Shown: positions 6,484-12,978, numbered from the stretch's first letter. The stretch: 14,888 bases of DNA from SG8-41 sp035259205 (GCA_035259205.1 DATFWO010000398.1:1-14888); one strand, 5' to 3'. The notes: generated from the letters alone by a model not told the origin. A program made the numbers and translations.

Positions 6484-7611
6484 ATGCTTGCGACGCGCAT
6501 ACGCCAGAAGGACGGGATCTTTTACTTTGTGAGCTATCCGGCTTCGGAAGTGCTCAACAAAGTCCGCTTCATCAGCCGCTTTTACGGGGAAGGCGAGCAG
6601 ATCGCGCCGCAAACCATCCCGCAGCACGACGAAATCGCGCAATTCATATCGCGCATCGAGCGCACCGACGAGGCATTCCAGCGTCAACTCTCGCGGGCGA
6701 AGGTGCGGGCCCTCAAGAATTTCTACGAAATGGCGCAGGGGCAGCCGCCCATTCCGGGGACGGTGCTGCTGTTCACGGCCGAGCGCCTGCAGTACCGGGC
6801 GGGCGCGAACGACGATACCGGCAGCCTGCAGGACCCCAACTCGAAATTCCTCATCATCGACGGCCAGCATCGACTCGCCGCGCTGCACTTCTATCTGAAG
6901 GAGCGCCCGGGCGAGGGGAAGAATATCCAGGTCCCCTGCATCATTTTCGACGGCCGCAGCGAGGACTTCGCCGCGGAAATGTTCGTCATCATCAATTCCA
7001 CGCCCACGCGCATCAACAAGAGCCATCTGGTCGACCTCTACGAGCGGGTATCGTGGGCGGATCCGGACCGCCGCTTCGCGGCGCGCATGGTCGAGGACCT
7101 CTACAGCGAAGGCGACAGCCCGCTGCGCTACCGCATCAACCGCCTTGGCGGGCGCAGCCAGCAGGACAAGTGGATACTGCAGGCCGAGATCTTCAACGAG
7201 CTGCATCGCTGGGTAAGCGGCGAGTGGAAAAAGATCCGGCAGGCGACCAATACCTATCGCGAAGAGGAGCGCTACTACGGGATCGTGCGCGACTTCTTCA
7301 AGGCCGCCCAGCGCGTGTGGGGCGATGCCTGGGGACACGACGGCTACATGGTCACCAAACCGGTCACCCTGAAGGCGATGGTGCGGGTGTGCGCCGATCT
7401 CTCGCGTGCCAACGCCGACCCCGCCGAAGGGCGCGTCAGCCGGTGGGAGCAGCGGCTCGCGCCGTGGAAGGACCACGTGCGCGACTTCAGAGCGGAAGGC
7501 TTCTACGAGCGCTTCCCCGCCAAAGGCCAGATCGAGCGCGTGGCCCGCATCCACCGCGACCTCGCGAAGATCGCCAACATCGAAGTCCGCTCGCGAGGTC
7601 GCGAGCAGTGA
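6484..7611 (+). CDS. DGQHR-domain (DndB-like) protein
   Basis: This 375-residue protein carries the hallmark FLIIDGQHRLAAL (D126-G-Q-H-R130), which defines the DGQHR family related to DndB with a ParB-like fold. A second conserved patch, MFVIINSTPTRINKSHLVDLYE, follows at about residues 160-181, also typical of the family. In dnd phosphorothioation systems DndB acts as a repressor; many relatives stand alone and their role is unknown. Here no dndA, dndCDE or restriction genes are adjacent, so I infer an orphan. The leader is unusually AT-rich for this region, which could point to separate regulation or transfer, though codon use looks like the neighbours. The stop TGA lies inside the first unit of a class A array. 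I make no claim of defence function. Confidence 0.88.
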   Translation: MLATRIRQKDGIFYFVSYPASEVLNKVRFISRFYGEGEQIAPQTIPQHDEIAQFISRIERTDEAFQRQLSRAKVRALKNFYEMAQGQPPIPGTVLLFTAERLQYRAGANDDTGSLQDPNSKFLIIDGQHRLAALHFYLKERPGEGKNIQVPCIIFDGRSEDFAAEMFVIINSTPTRINKSHLVDLYERVSWADPDRRFAARMVEDLYSEGDSPLRYRINRLGGRSQQDKWILQAEIFNELHRWVSGEWKKIRQATNTYREEERYYGIVRDFFKAAQRVWGDAWGHDGYMVTKPVTLKAMVRVCADLSRANADPAEGRVSRWEQRLAPWKDHVRDFRAEGFYERFPAKGQIERVARIHRDLAKIANIEVRSRGREQ

Positions 7612-7675
7612 CTGCTCTTTCGTGATGATACGGCGTGACTGGTGCGACGTGACTGGTCGCGCGTGACTGAAGAAG
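7607..7675 (+). repeat. Class A array, CGTGACT plus 7 variable bases
   Basis: Constant units start at 7607 (AGTGACT), 7621 (CGTGATG), 7634, 7648 and 7662 (all CGTGACT), so steps are 14, 13, 14 and 14. The variable halves are GCTCTTT, ATACGG, GGTGCGA, GGTCGCG and GAAGAAG. The TGA of the first unit (7609-7611) is the stop codon of the DGQHR gene, so the array begins with the end of the coding region. The remaining gap to 7840 shows a short hairpin (ATTGCA at 7756-7761 with TGCAAT at 7768-7773) and no gene. Confidence 0.9.
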
Positions 7676-7839
7676 CGAATTACTTCCCTTTTTCGACGCT
7701 CATATATTACGTCTCGGATAGAGTGCGGGCCGTCTCTTTTCAGGCGAACCCGTAGATTGCAACCCCCTGCAATGTAATGATCCGCTCATGCTCGAGAGAA
7801 GGCGGGCATAGAGCGCTTCCACCGGTGCTATCGTCCGCA

Positions 7840-7860
7840 CCGCATCAGTCACGAGTCACT
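7840..7860 (-). repeat. Short class A array at the ridA stop codon
   Basis: On the + strand this reads CCGCATC, AGTCACG and AGTCACT in three adjoining heptamers. In the ridA sense strand it is AGTGACT, CGTGACT, GATGCGG. The first TGA is the ridA stop codon (complement of 7856-7858). GATGCGG also occurs as a variable half in the array inside the glycosylase gene. Confidence 0.7.
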
Positions 7861-8203
7861 TGGCAGCCGTGACCATGATCTCGACGCGCGTCTCCGGCGT
7901 GGCGAGGCGCGACTCGACGCAGGCGCGCACCGGCTTGTTGTCGGGATCCACCCACGCTTTCCACGCCGCATCCATCTGGTCCTTCTCGCGGATGTCGGTG
8001 AGCCACACGTTGGCCGCGAGCAGCTTGGCCTTGCTCGTTCCCGCCGCCGCCAGGAGACTGTCGATCTTTTTCAGCACTTCTTCCGTCTGCTCCTTGCACG
8101 ACGCATTCTTGTTGTCGGCGGTCTGTCCGGCGAGGTAGACGAGTCCGCCGTATTCGACGGCGCGGGACAGCACGGGACCGGGTTGATGGCGCTTGATGCT
8201 CAT
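7856..8203 (-). CDS. RidA-family protein
   Basis: This 115-residue protein belongs to the YjgF/YER057c/UK114 (RidA) superfamily; RidA itself hydrolyses reactive enamine/imine intermediates to keto acids and ammonia in the cytosol. Family marks are the opening GGLVYLAGQTAD, the helix TEEVLKKIDSLLAAAGTSKAKLLAANVWLTDI, PVRACVESRL with the arginine (R93) that binds the substrate carboxylate in active members, and a closing VEIMVTAA with E108. Both key positions are present, so activity is plausible. It may instead belong to one of the Rid subgroups of unknown substrate. AGGAG precedes the ATG on the - strand. The gene is divergent from the CoA-transferase gene. Confidence 0.88.
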   Translation of the reverse strand: MSIKRHQPGPVLSRAVEYGGLVYLAGQTADNKNASCKEQTEEVLKKIDSLLAAAGTSKAKLLAANVWLTDIREKDQMDAAWKAWVDPDNKPVRACVESRLATPETRVEIMVTAAK

Positions 8204-8372
8204 GGCGGATCTCCTGTATTCACGATGCGAAATGGCGGTGCGGACGCACCGCAGCGGAAAGCTAGCAAGTCCGGCGCGCCTCAGTCAATCGCGCCGGAGC
8301 CGCCGCGCCTGAAGCGACCATTCGTCGCGGCCGGCCCGCTCCGTATGACAGAATATCGCAGGGATGCCGAGC

Positions 8373-8400
8373 AGTGAATTGTGAACAGTCAACGGTGAGA
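8373..8400 (+). repeat. Class C heptad array, nGTGAAC repeats
   Basis: Four adjoining heptamers read AGTGAAT, TGTGAAC, AGTCAAC and GGTGAGA, with no gap or overlap. The array ends 4 nt before the CoA-transferase ATG at 8405, and its last unit could serve as a weak ribosome-binding site. It matches the four-unit array at 10394-10421 in period, copy number and even the closing GGTGAG. Confidence 0.85.
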
Positions 8401-8404
8401 CGCC

Positions 8405-9589
8405 ATGAGCACAGCGCTGCCGCTTGAAGGAATACGCGTCGTCGAGTTCGTGCACGTCGTCATGGGGCCCACCTGCGGACTGGTGCTGGCCGATCTCGGC
8501 GCCGAGGTGATCAAGGTCGAGCCGCTCGACGGCGATCACACGCGCAAGCTCACCGCCTCGGGTGCCGGGTTCTTCCCGACTTTCAACCGCAACAAGAAGA
8601 GCATAGCCGTCGATCTCAAGTCCACCGCCGGCCGCGACATCGTGCTCAGGCTCGTCAGGAGCGCGGACGTGCTGACCGAGAACTTCCGGCCGGGTGCAAT
8701 GGAAAAGCTCGGCTTCGGCCATGACGCGCTGAAGAAGGAGAAGCCGGAGCTCATCTATTGCTCGCTCAAAGGCTTTCTCGCCGGGCCCTACGAGCATCGC
8801 GCCGGGCTCGACGAGACCGCGCAGATGATGGGCGGGCTCGCCTACATGACGGGTCCGCGGGGCCGGCCGCTGCGCGCGGGAGCATCGGTCAACGACATCA
8901 TGGGCGGCATGTTCGCGGCGATCGCCATTCTCGCCGCGGTAGTGGAGCGAAGAGCGACCGGCCGCGGCCAGTACGTAAAGAGCGCGCTCTTCGAGAACTG
9001 CGCGTTCCTGGTCGGGCAGCACATGACGGAGGGCTTCATGACCGGCAAGCCGGTGGTGCCGATGCCCGACCGCATCCGCGCGTGGGCGATCTACGACACG
9101 TTCAAGACGAGCGACGGAGAGATGGTGTTCGTCGGGGTGGTGACCGACACGCAATGGAAGATCTTCTGCGAAGCGTTCGGGCTCCGCGAGCTGCTCGCCG
9201 ATCCCGCGCTGAAGACGAATCCGCAGCGCGTGGAAGAGCGCCCGCGCATCCTCCCGATCGTGACCGCGCTGTTCGCCGGGATGACCAAGCTCGAGCTGCT
9301 CGCAAAATGCGAGGCGCTGGGCTTGCCGTTCGCGCCGATCACGAAGCCCGAGGACCTGTTCGAAGATCCGCACCTCAAGTCGTCCGGAGGGCTCGCCGAT
9401 ATCACATTGATGAACGGCACGCGGACGCAGGTGCCGATCCTGCCCATCGAGATGGATGGCCGCCGCTTCCGTACCCGGCTCGATCTGCCCAGAGTCGGCG
9501 AGCACACGCGCGAGCTGCTGGCCGGTCTCGGCTACGGTCGCGAGGCTATTGCCGGCCTCATAGCCGACAAAGTGGTTGCGACGCCCTGA
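8405..9589 (+). CDS. Class III (CaiB/BaiF) CoA-transferase
   Basis: This 394-residue protein belongs to the family that moves CoA between carboxylic acids (formyl-CoA:oxalate, carnitine, succinyl-CoA:benzylsuccinate and other CoA-transferases). It opens with LPLEGIRVVEFVHVVMGPTCGLVLADLGAEVIKVEP, the family N-terminal signature. NRNKKSIAVDLK and ADVLTENFRPGAMEKLG are also conserved. D164 in SVNDIMGGMFAA aligns with the catalytic aspartate that forms the acyl anhydride in formyl-CoA transferase; ATGRGQYVKSALFE follows as expected. Length is normal and no residue appears missing. The acid substrate cannot be told, because no adjacent gene in the same operon gives context. The gene stands alone on +, with a class C repeat array just before its start. 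Confidence 0.92.
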   Translation: MSTALPLEGIRVVEFVHVVMGPTCGLVLADLGAEVIKVEPLDGDHTRKLTASGAGFFPTFNRNKKSIAVDLKSTAGRDIVLRLVRSADVLTENFRPGAMEKLGFGHDALKKEKPELIYCSLKGFLAGPYEHRAGLDETAQMMGGLAYMTGPRGRPLRAGASVNDIMGGMFAAIAILAAVVERRATGRGQYVKSALFENCAFLVGQHMTEGFMTGKPVVPMPDRIRAWAIYDTFKTSDGEMVFVGVVTDTQWKIFCEAFGLRELLADPALKTNPQRVEERPRILPIVTALFAGMTKLELLAKCEALGLPFAPITKPEDLFEDPHLKSSGGLADITLMNGTRTQVPILPIEMDGRRFRTRLDLPRVGEHTRELLAGLGYGREAIAGLIADKVVATP

Positions 9590-9660
9590 CCTTCGCCGCC
9601 GCGCATATCGGCGACCATGATCAACCCGGAATTTCGTGCCGGTCCGCCCAGGCAGCGATG

Positions 9661-9691
9661 AGGAATTATCGCGCGCGGCGCGAAAATTCCT
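9661..9691. terminator. Strong hairpin between convergent genes, possible bidirectional terminator
   Basis: AGGAATT (9661-9667) pairs with AATTCCT (9685-9691) and TCGCGC (9669-9674) pairs with GCGCGA (9678-9683). One A-A mismatch separates the stems and the loop is GCG. The hairpin lies between the ends of the CoA-transferase (+) and the small membrane protein (-), whose stop codon TAG overlaps the right arm. Neither side has a clear T-run, so it is not a textbook intrinsic terminator, but the position fits transcript ending or 3' protection. Confidence 0.45.
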
Positions 9692-9980
9692 AAAGCGTGC
9701 CCGTCATTACCAGATGGCCCGTGAAATAGACTCCCGCCGCCACCATCAGATAGAAGATGAGATTGGGCACGATCCTGGAGCGAAGGGGAGTCTTGCTCTC
9801 CTTCAGCGGCATGAGGCAGCCGGCCACGATAAGAACGACCAACGCCAGCAGGAGCACGGGATAGTCGAACAGGAGTGAGAGCCATCCGTCTTCTCGGAAG
9901 GTATGGTAGGCGAGGCCCGTCAGCCCTGTAACGACGAGCAGGAACACGGCCACGATCCCCACAACGCTGAGATTTTTCAC
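9690..9980 (-). CDS. Small three-helix inner membrane protein, unknown
   Basis: This 96-residue protein is almost wholly membrane: hydrophobic segments at about residues 6-26 (VVGIVAVFLLVVTGLTGLAY), 37-56 (LLFDYPVLLLALVVLIVAGC) and 71-91 (IVPNLIFYLMVAAGVYFTGH). Charged residues, including KESKTPLRSR, fill the loop between the second and third helices. The start is GTG at 9980, chosen for a strong GGGAGG 8-9 nt upstream. I do not recognise the family. It is a lone gene on -, with the pseudogene ending about 90 nt upstream, and its stop codon lies in the hairpin at 9661-9691. Confidence 0.7.
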   Translation of the reverse strand: MKNLSVVGIVAVFLLVVTGLTGLAYHTFREDGWLSLLFDYPVLLLALVVLIVAGCLMPLKESKTPLRSRIVPNLIFYLMVAAGVYFTGHLVMTGTL

Positions 9981-10069
9981 GTCGACAACCTCCCGTATGA
10001 CGCGTGAAAGGGCATGCGGCCGCTATTGTATCGCGGGTGCCCTATGCCCAAACACTTGAGCTGTCGGCT

Positions 10070-10388
10070 CTAGAGCGCGGCGCATACCGCCTCGGTGACG
10101 ATCCCGGTAGTGGCTTCCCCACCCAGGTCGGGGGGTGTGGATGCGCCTGCCCGTCACGGTCTCCACCGCGCGCATGAGTCGCAGCGCGGCTTCCTTCTCG
10201 CCCAGGTGCTCCTCCGGTATGTAATGCCCATGCCGCAGGTAGTACGCGCTGCTCCAGGGCAAGTGCTCGACCTTCAGCCGGAACCCGCCGTCGCGGCCTG
10301 CAACTACTCCCAGTACCTTCAGCCCCGCGGCGATGACTTCCACGCCGATGCCGTCGCCGGGGATGGCTGCGATGGTGTATTCCCTCAT
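10070..10388 (-). pseudogene. Remnant of a tartrate/isopropylmalate-type dehydrogenase
   Basis: The N-terminus MREYTIAAIPGDGIGVEVIAAGLKVL and the segment WSSAYYLRHGHYIPE match the first ~55 residues of the NAD-dependent tartrate dehydrogenase (TtuC) / isopropylmalate dehydrogenase family. The sequence then jumps directly to EHLGEKEAALRLMRAVETVTGRRIHTP, which belongs near the C-terminus of the same family. Roughly 260 codons from the middle, including the catalytic domain, are missing. After THE TP, a run of six G on the + strand (10129-10134) shifts the frame: in the next frame the expected ending DLGGEATTGIVTEAVCAAL and TAG appear. So there are two lesions, an internal deletion and a homopolymer frameshift. 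A class C array lies 5 nt before the old ATG. This is almost certainly a dead gene; the exact parent enzyme is less sure. Confidence 0.85.
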
Positions 10389-10393
10389 AGTCA

Positions 10394-10421
10394 GGTGAAC
10401 AGTGAACTGTGAACGGTGAGC
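10394..10421. repeat. Class C heptad array upstream of the dehydrogenase remnant
   Basis: On the + strand four adjoining heptamers read GGTGAAC, AGTGAAC, TGTGAAC and GGTGAGC. Only the first base of each unit and the last base of the fourth vary. The array ends 5 nt before the former start codon at 10388, though in the opposite orientation relative to its gene from the array at 8373-8400. Confidence 0.9.
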
Positions 10422-10525
10422 AAACCAACTCCTCCGCACACCACTCACTTCCTCACGAATAGCGACTTGTTGGTGTTTGGAAGCGGATTATACGCTTGCA
10501 TCACGGCCGACCCGGAGCGTTGAGC

Positions 10526-10884
10526 TAGTGTGCTGTCCCGTAAAAACCTGTGAAATTTCCACGATAATCGGCGACGCGCCGGACCGTGGAGCAGGGGCCC
10601 CGTTCACGGGGATGCGACCGGGGAGGCGCGTATGAGGACCGCGCACCCGGCGCTCCAATGTCCCGCTCCGGGGTCGCATCCAAGCATACAACGCTCGGAA
10701 CCTGCTCCGCCCTGCGCGGGACACTTTGTCGCAAATCCTCGCCAGGTGTCCAACCTGGCTGCGGTTTGCTTCGCGTCCGACACCGATTTCGAGAAAATTT
10801 CGGTAGTCTAGTCGTGAAATCTGGGGACCATGCCCAAATTTGGCATCATCTACTTATGTGCGGTATTTACGGGACAGCACACTA
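10526..10884. mobile_element. MITE with IS630-like ends
   Basis: CTAGTGTGCTGTCCCGTAAA at 10525-10544 is repeated in exact inverted form at 10866-10885; counted without the flanking TA, the terminal repeat is 21 bp with one mismatch. Both ends sit in CTAG, consistent with insertion at the TA of a CTAG target and TA duplication, as known for the IS630 family. The body is about 355 bp and no reading frame in it shows a DDE transposase, so it would depend on a transposase elsewhere. The right end lies 14 nt before the tsaB start codon. In the gene-less stretch 10389-10898 I see only this element, the class C array, and an unremarkable gap between them. Confidence 0.85.
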
Positions 10885-10898
10885 GAATCTGACCGCTC

Positions 10899-11570
10899 AT
10901 GAAAATCCTGGCTCTCGACGCTTCTACCGAGTACTGCTCGGTCGCGCTGTGGCGCGAAGGCAACGTCGATGCGAGCGAGGTGCGCGCCGGGCAGCGGCAC
11001 TCGGAGCTGCTTCTCGGCATGGTGGACGGCCTGCTCGGCCGGCACGGCCTGCGTGCGCGCGATCTCGACGGCATCGCATTCGGCGCCGGGCCCGGATCAT
11101 TTACCGGGCTGCGTATCGCCTGTGGCGTCACCCAGGGGATCGCATTCGGCGCGGGGTTGCGCGTGGTCGGCATCAGTACGCTCCTGGCGCTCGCCGAAGC
11201 CGGGCGGACGGACCGCGCCGTATGCTGCCTCGACGCGCGCATGGGAGAGGTGTATCACGCGGCTTTCGCGAGAGATGGCGACAGTTGGAGCACCGTCCAC
11301 CCCCCGGGACTGTACGCTCCGGACTCGGTGCCGGTGCTGCCGGAGGGCGCCTGGACCGGCTGCGGCAGCGGCTTCGGCGCTTACCGGGACGTATTGGCGC
11401 GACGCTATGCCGGCCGGTTGTCGGATATCATGCCGGACGTGTACCCGCACGCTGCGGATATCGCGCGTCTCGCGGTTCCCGAGTTCGAGGCGGGCAGGGC
11501 GGTCCTTGCCGAAGCGGCCGCCCCCGTGTATATCCGCGACAGGGTCGCACTGAGGAGCGACGAGCGTTGA
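10899..11570 (+). CDS. tsaB: tRNA threonylcarbamoyladenosine biosynthesis protein TsaB
   Basis: This 223-residue protein is the TsaB partner of TsaD and TsaE in making the t6A37 modification of ANN-decoding tRNAs. TsaB has an ASKHA fold but lacks the metal-binding histidines of TsaD and acts as its scaffold. The N-terminus MKILALDASTEYCSVAL is the phosphate-1 motif; RHSELLLGMVDGLL, FGAGPGSFTGLRIACGVTQGIAFG and VVGISTLLALAE follow as in the family. Length is normal. No clear ribosome-binding site precedes the ATG, and the MITE end lies just 14 nt upstream, so the original promoter may have been displaced and expression could now start inside the element. The stop codon overlaps the rimI start (TTGA). 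Confidence 0.95.
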   Translation: MKILALDASTEYCSVALWREGNVDASEVRAGQRHSELLLGMVDGLLGRHGLRARDLDGIAFGAGPGSFTGLRIACGVTQGIAFGAGLRVVGISTLLALAEAGRTDRAVCCLDARMGEVYHAAFARDGDSWSTVHPPGLYAPDSVPVLPEGAWTGCGSGFGAYRDVLARRYAGRLSDIMPDVYPHAADIARLAVPEFEAGRAVLAEAAAPVYIRDRVALRSDER

Positions 11571-12046
11571 GCGCTCAATTGGATTCGCTGGTCTCCAGGT
11601 ATCGGCGCATGACGGCGCATGATATCGACGTCGTGATCGCGATCGAACAATCCATCTATCCCCATCCCTGGACGCGCGGCAACTTCACCGATTCGCTGGC
11701 AGCGGGGTATCACTGCTGGATCGTGGAACGCGGCGCGGAGATCGCCGGCTACAGCGTCGTTGCGGTTGCGGCGCAGGAAGCGCACCTGCTCAACCTGAGC
11801 GTGGCCGCGCCGTGGCAGCGGCAGGGACTGGGGCGCGAGCTGCTCGCATTCGTGGTCAAGCTCGCGCGCGACTATGCCGCGCTCAAGCTATTCCTCGAGG
11901 TGCGGCCGTCGAATATCGCCGCGCGCGCCCTCTACGCCACCGCCGGCTTCTCCGAGCTCGCGGTGCGGCGCGGGTACTACCCCGCGGAAGAGACGCGCGA
12001 GGACGCCATCGTTCTCGAGCTGCCTCTCCTTTCTGGTGAGGCGTGA
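11567..12046 (+). CDS. rimI: Ribosomal-protein-alanine N-acetyltransferase RimI
   Basis: This 159-residue GNAT acetyltransferase uses acetyl-CoA to acetylate the N-terminal alanine of ribosomal protein S18. The start TTG 11567 is preferred because GAGGAG lies 9 nt upstream, it overlaps the tsaB stop as TTGA, and it gives the usual N-terminal length; ATG 11609 is the alternative. The GNAT core shows IEQSIYPHPWTRGNFTDSLAAGY, the LLNLSVAAPWQRQGLGRELL acetyl-CoA loop (Q-x-x-G-x-G), LEVRPSNIAARALYATAGF and the final RRGYYP. All are typical of RimI. It is cotranscribed with tsaB. The stop TGA is part of the first repeat of a class A array. Confidence 0.93.
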   Translation: MSAQLDSLVSRYRRMTAHDIDVVIAIEQSIYPHPWTRGNFTDSLAAGYHCWIVERGAEIAGYSVVAVAAQEAHLLNLSVAAPWQRQGLGRELLAFVVKLARDYAALKLFLEVRPSNIAARALYATAGFSELAVRRGYYPAEETREDAIVLELPLLSGEA

Positions 12047-12104
12047 CTGGTACGCCGTGACTGGCAGAACGTGACTGATAGGACGTGACTGATGAAGCGT
12101 GAAC
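12042..12104 (+). repeat. Class A array between rimI and the glycosylase gene
   Basis: CGTGACT occurs exactly at 12042, 12056, 12070 and 12084, followed by CGTGAAC at 12098, a strict 14-nt period. The variable halves are GGTACGC, GGCAGAA, GATAGGA and GATGAAG. The first unit includes the rimI stop codon (12044-12046). Looser heptad-like copies (GGTGAAG at 12120, CGTGCTG at 12127, CGTGAAG at 12135, CGTGACC at 12148) continue past the probable start of the next gene. Confidence 0.92.
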
Positions 12105-12120
12105 CGTCGTTGGGTCTGCG

Positions 12121-12978
12121 GTGAAGCGTGCTGGCGTGAAGAGCCGACGTGACCTGTTGCTGGAAGAGATCGGACTGGCGCCGGTGTGGCGCTTGCGCGA
12201 CGTGGCGCAGAAGACAGCGGGTGCTCTTGATGTAGTAACGGATTTGCCCGAGCCTTCAGCCACAAACAATGAGTCACGCATCACCAGTCACGCCGCACCA
12301 GTCACGCCGCATCAGTCACGCATCATCAGTCACGCATCATCTGTCACGAGTCACGCATCACGCCCTTCCACGGGCGACGAGCGCCGCGAAACGATCATGT
12401 GCATGGATTGGGAGGCGCTCAAGCAGCGCGTGGCCGCCTGCACGGATTGTCCGCTGCATCAGAAGCGCAACAAGACCGTGTTCGGTGTCGGCGACGAGAA
12501 CGCCGACTGGATGTTCATCGGTGAAGGCCCGGGCGCCGAGGAGGATGCGAAGGGCGAGCCGTTCGTCGGCCAGGCCGGCCGGTTGCTGGACAATATGCTC
12601 GCGGCGATCGGTATCCGGCGCGGCAACGGCGTCTATATCGCGAATTGCGTCAAATGCAGGCCCCCGGGCAACCGCAATCCGGAGCCCGGCGAAGCGTTGC
12701 GTTGCGAGCCGTACCTGCACCGCCAGATCGAGCTGATCCGGCCGAAGCTCATCGTCGCGCTAGGCAAGGTCGCTGCGGCCAACCTGCTTGCGACCGACGC
12801 CAGCGTCGCCAGCATGCGCGGCAAGCTGCACCGTTACCGCGGCACGCCGCTCGTCGTAACCTATCATCCGGCGTATCTGCTGCGTAACCTGCCCGACAAA
12901 GCCAAGGCCTGGGAGGATTTATGCTTTGCGGTCAGGGCGATGCGGGACTTGCAAAGCGGGGCGCTCGCCCCGACATAG
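12121..12978 (+). CDS. Uracil-DNA glycosylase, family 4 type, with repeat-encoded linker
   Basis: The enzyme removes uracil from DNA and is the iron-sulphur type. The catalytic domain covers about residues 95-280: MDWEALKQRVAACTDCPLH with C107 and C110, the active-site loop IGEGPGAEEDAKGEPFVGQAGRLLD (about 133-157), NCVKCRPPGN with C179, RCEPYL with C195, and TYHPAYLLR (about 247-255). The four cysteines fit a [4Fe-4S] cluster. An N-terminal helix, SRRDLLLEEIGLAPVWRLRD, resembles the leading peptide of proteobacterial homologues, so the long form is probably real. Between the two, residues about 51-81 are encoded by a class A repeat array. The start is GTG 12121 or GTG 12136; neither has a strong ribosome-binding site. 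ATG 12397 would give only the catalytic domain. It follows tsaB and rimI, a common arrangement. Confidence 0.88.
   Translation: MKRAGVKSRRDLLLEEIGLAPVWRLRDVAQKTAGALDVVTDLPEPSATNNESRITSHAAPVTPHQSRIISHASSVTSHASRPSTGDERRETIMCMDWEALKQRVAACTDCPLHQKRNKTVFGVGDENADWMFIGEGPGAEEDAKGEPFVGQAGRLLDNMLAAIGIRRGNGVYIANCVKCRPPGNRNPEPGEALRCEPYLHRQIELIRPKLIVALGKVAAANLLATDASVASMRGKLHRYRGTPLVVTYHPAYLLRNLPDKAKAWEDLCFAVRAMRDLQSGALAPT
12272..12362 (-). repeat. Class A array inside the glycosylase coding sequence
   Basis: On the + strand the core AGTCACG starts at 12272, 12286, 12300, 12314, 12328, 12342 (TGTCACG) and 12349, with a diverged CATCACG at 12356; steps are 14, 14, 14, 14, 14, 7 and 7. The spacers are CATCACC, CCGCACC, CCGCATC, CATCATC and CATCATC. 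On the - strand it is the same CGTGACT-N7 pattern as elsewhere. Because 14 nt is not a multiple of three, the peptide repeats every 42 nt or 14 residues. Confidence 0.95.

Noticed and set aside
7612..7839. A small RNA or tRNA gene between the DGQHR gene and ridA
   Set aside because: No cloverleaf or T-loop sequence found; only a 6-bp hairpin near 7756-7773 without a T-run.
8183..8377. A 64-codon + frame between ridA and the CoA-transferase, ending in the class C array
   Set aside because: It overlaps the ridA start and promoter region, has no family resemblance or good ribosome-binding site; its stop falls in a repeat simply because the repeats contain TGA.
8285..9505. A 406-residue open frame on - opposite the CoA-transferase
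   Set aside because: Antisense to a complete CaiB/BaiF gene with its catalytic aspartate; no recognisable motifs.
10586..10885. A 99-codon frame inside the MITE as a transposase
   Set aside because: No DDE or helix-turn-helix motif is visible and the frame runs into the terminal repeat; the element looks non-autonomous.
12272..12362. CRISPR array
   Set aside because: Units are 7 nt with 7-nt spacers, far shorter than CRISPR repeats and spacers, and no cas genes are present.
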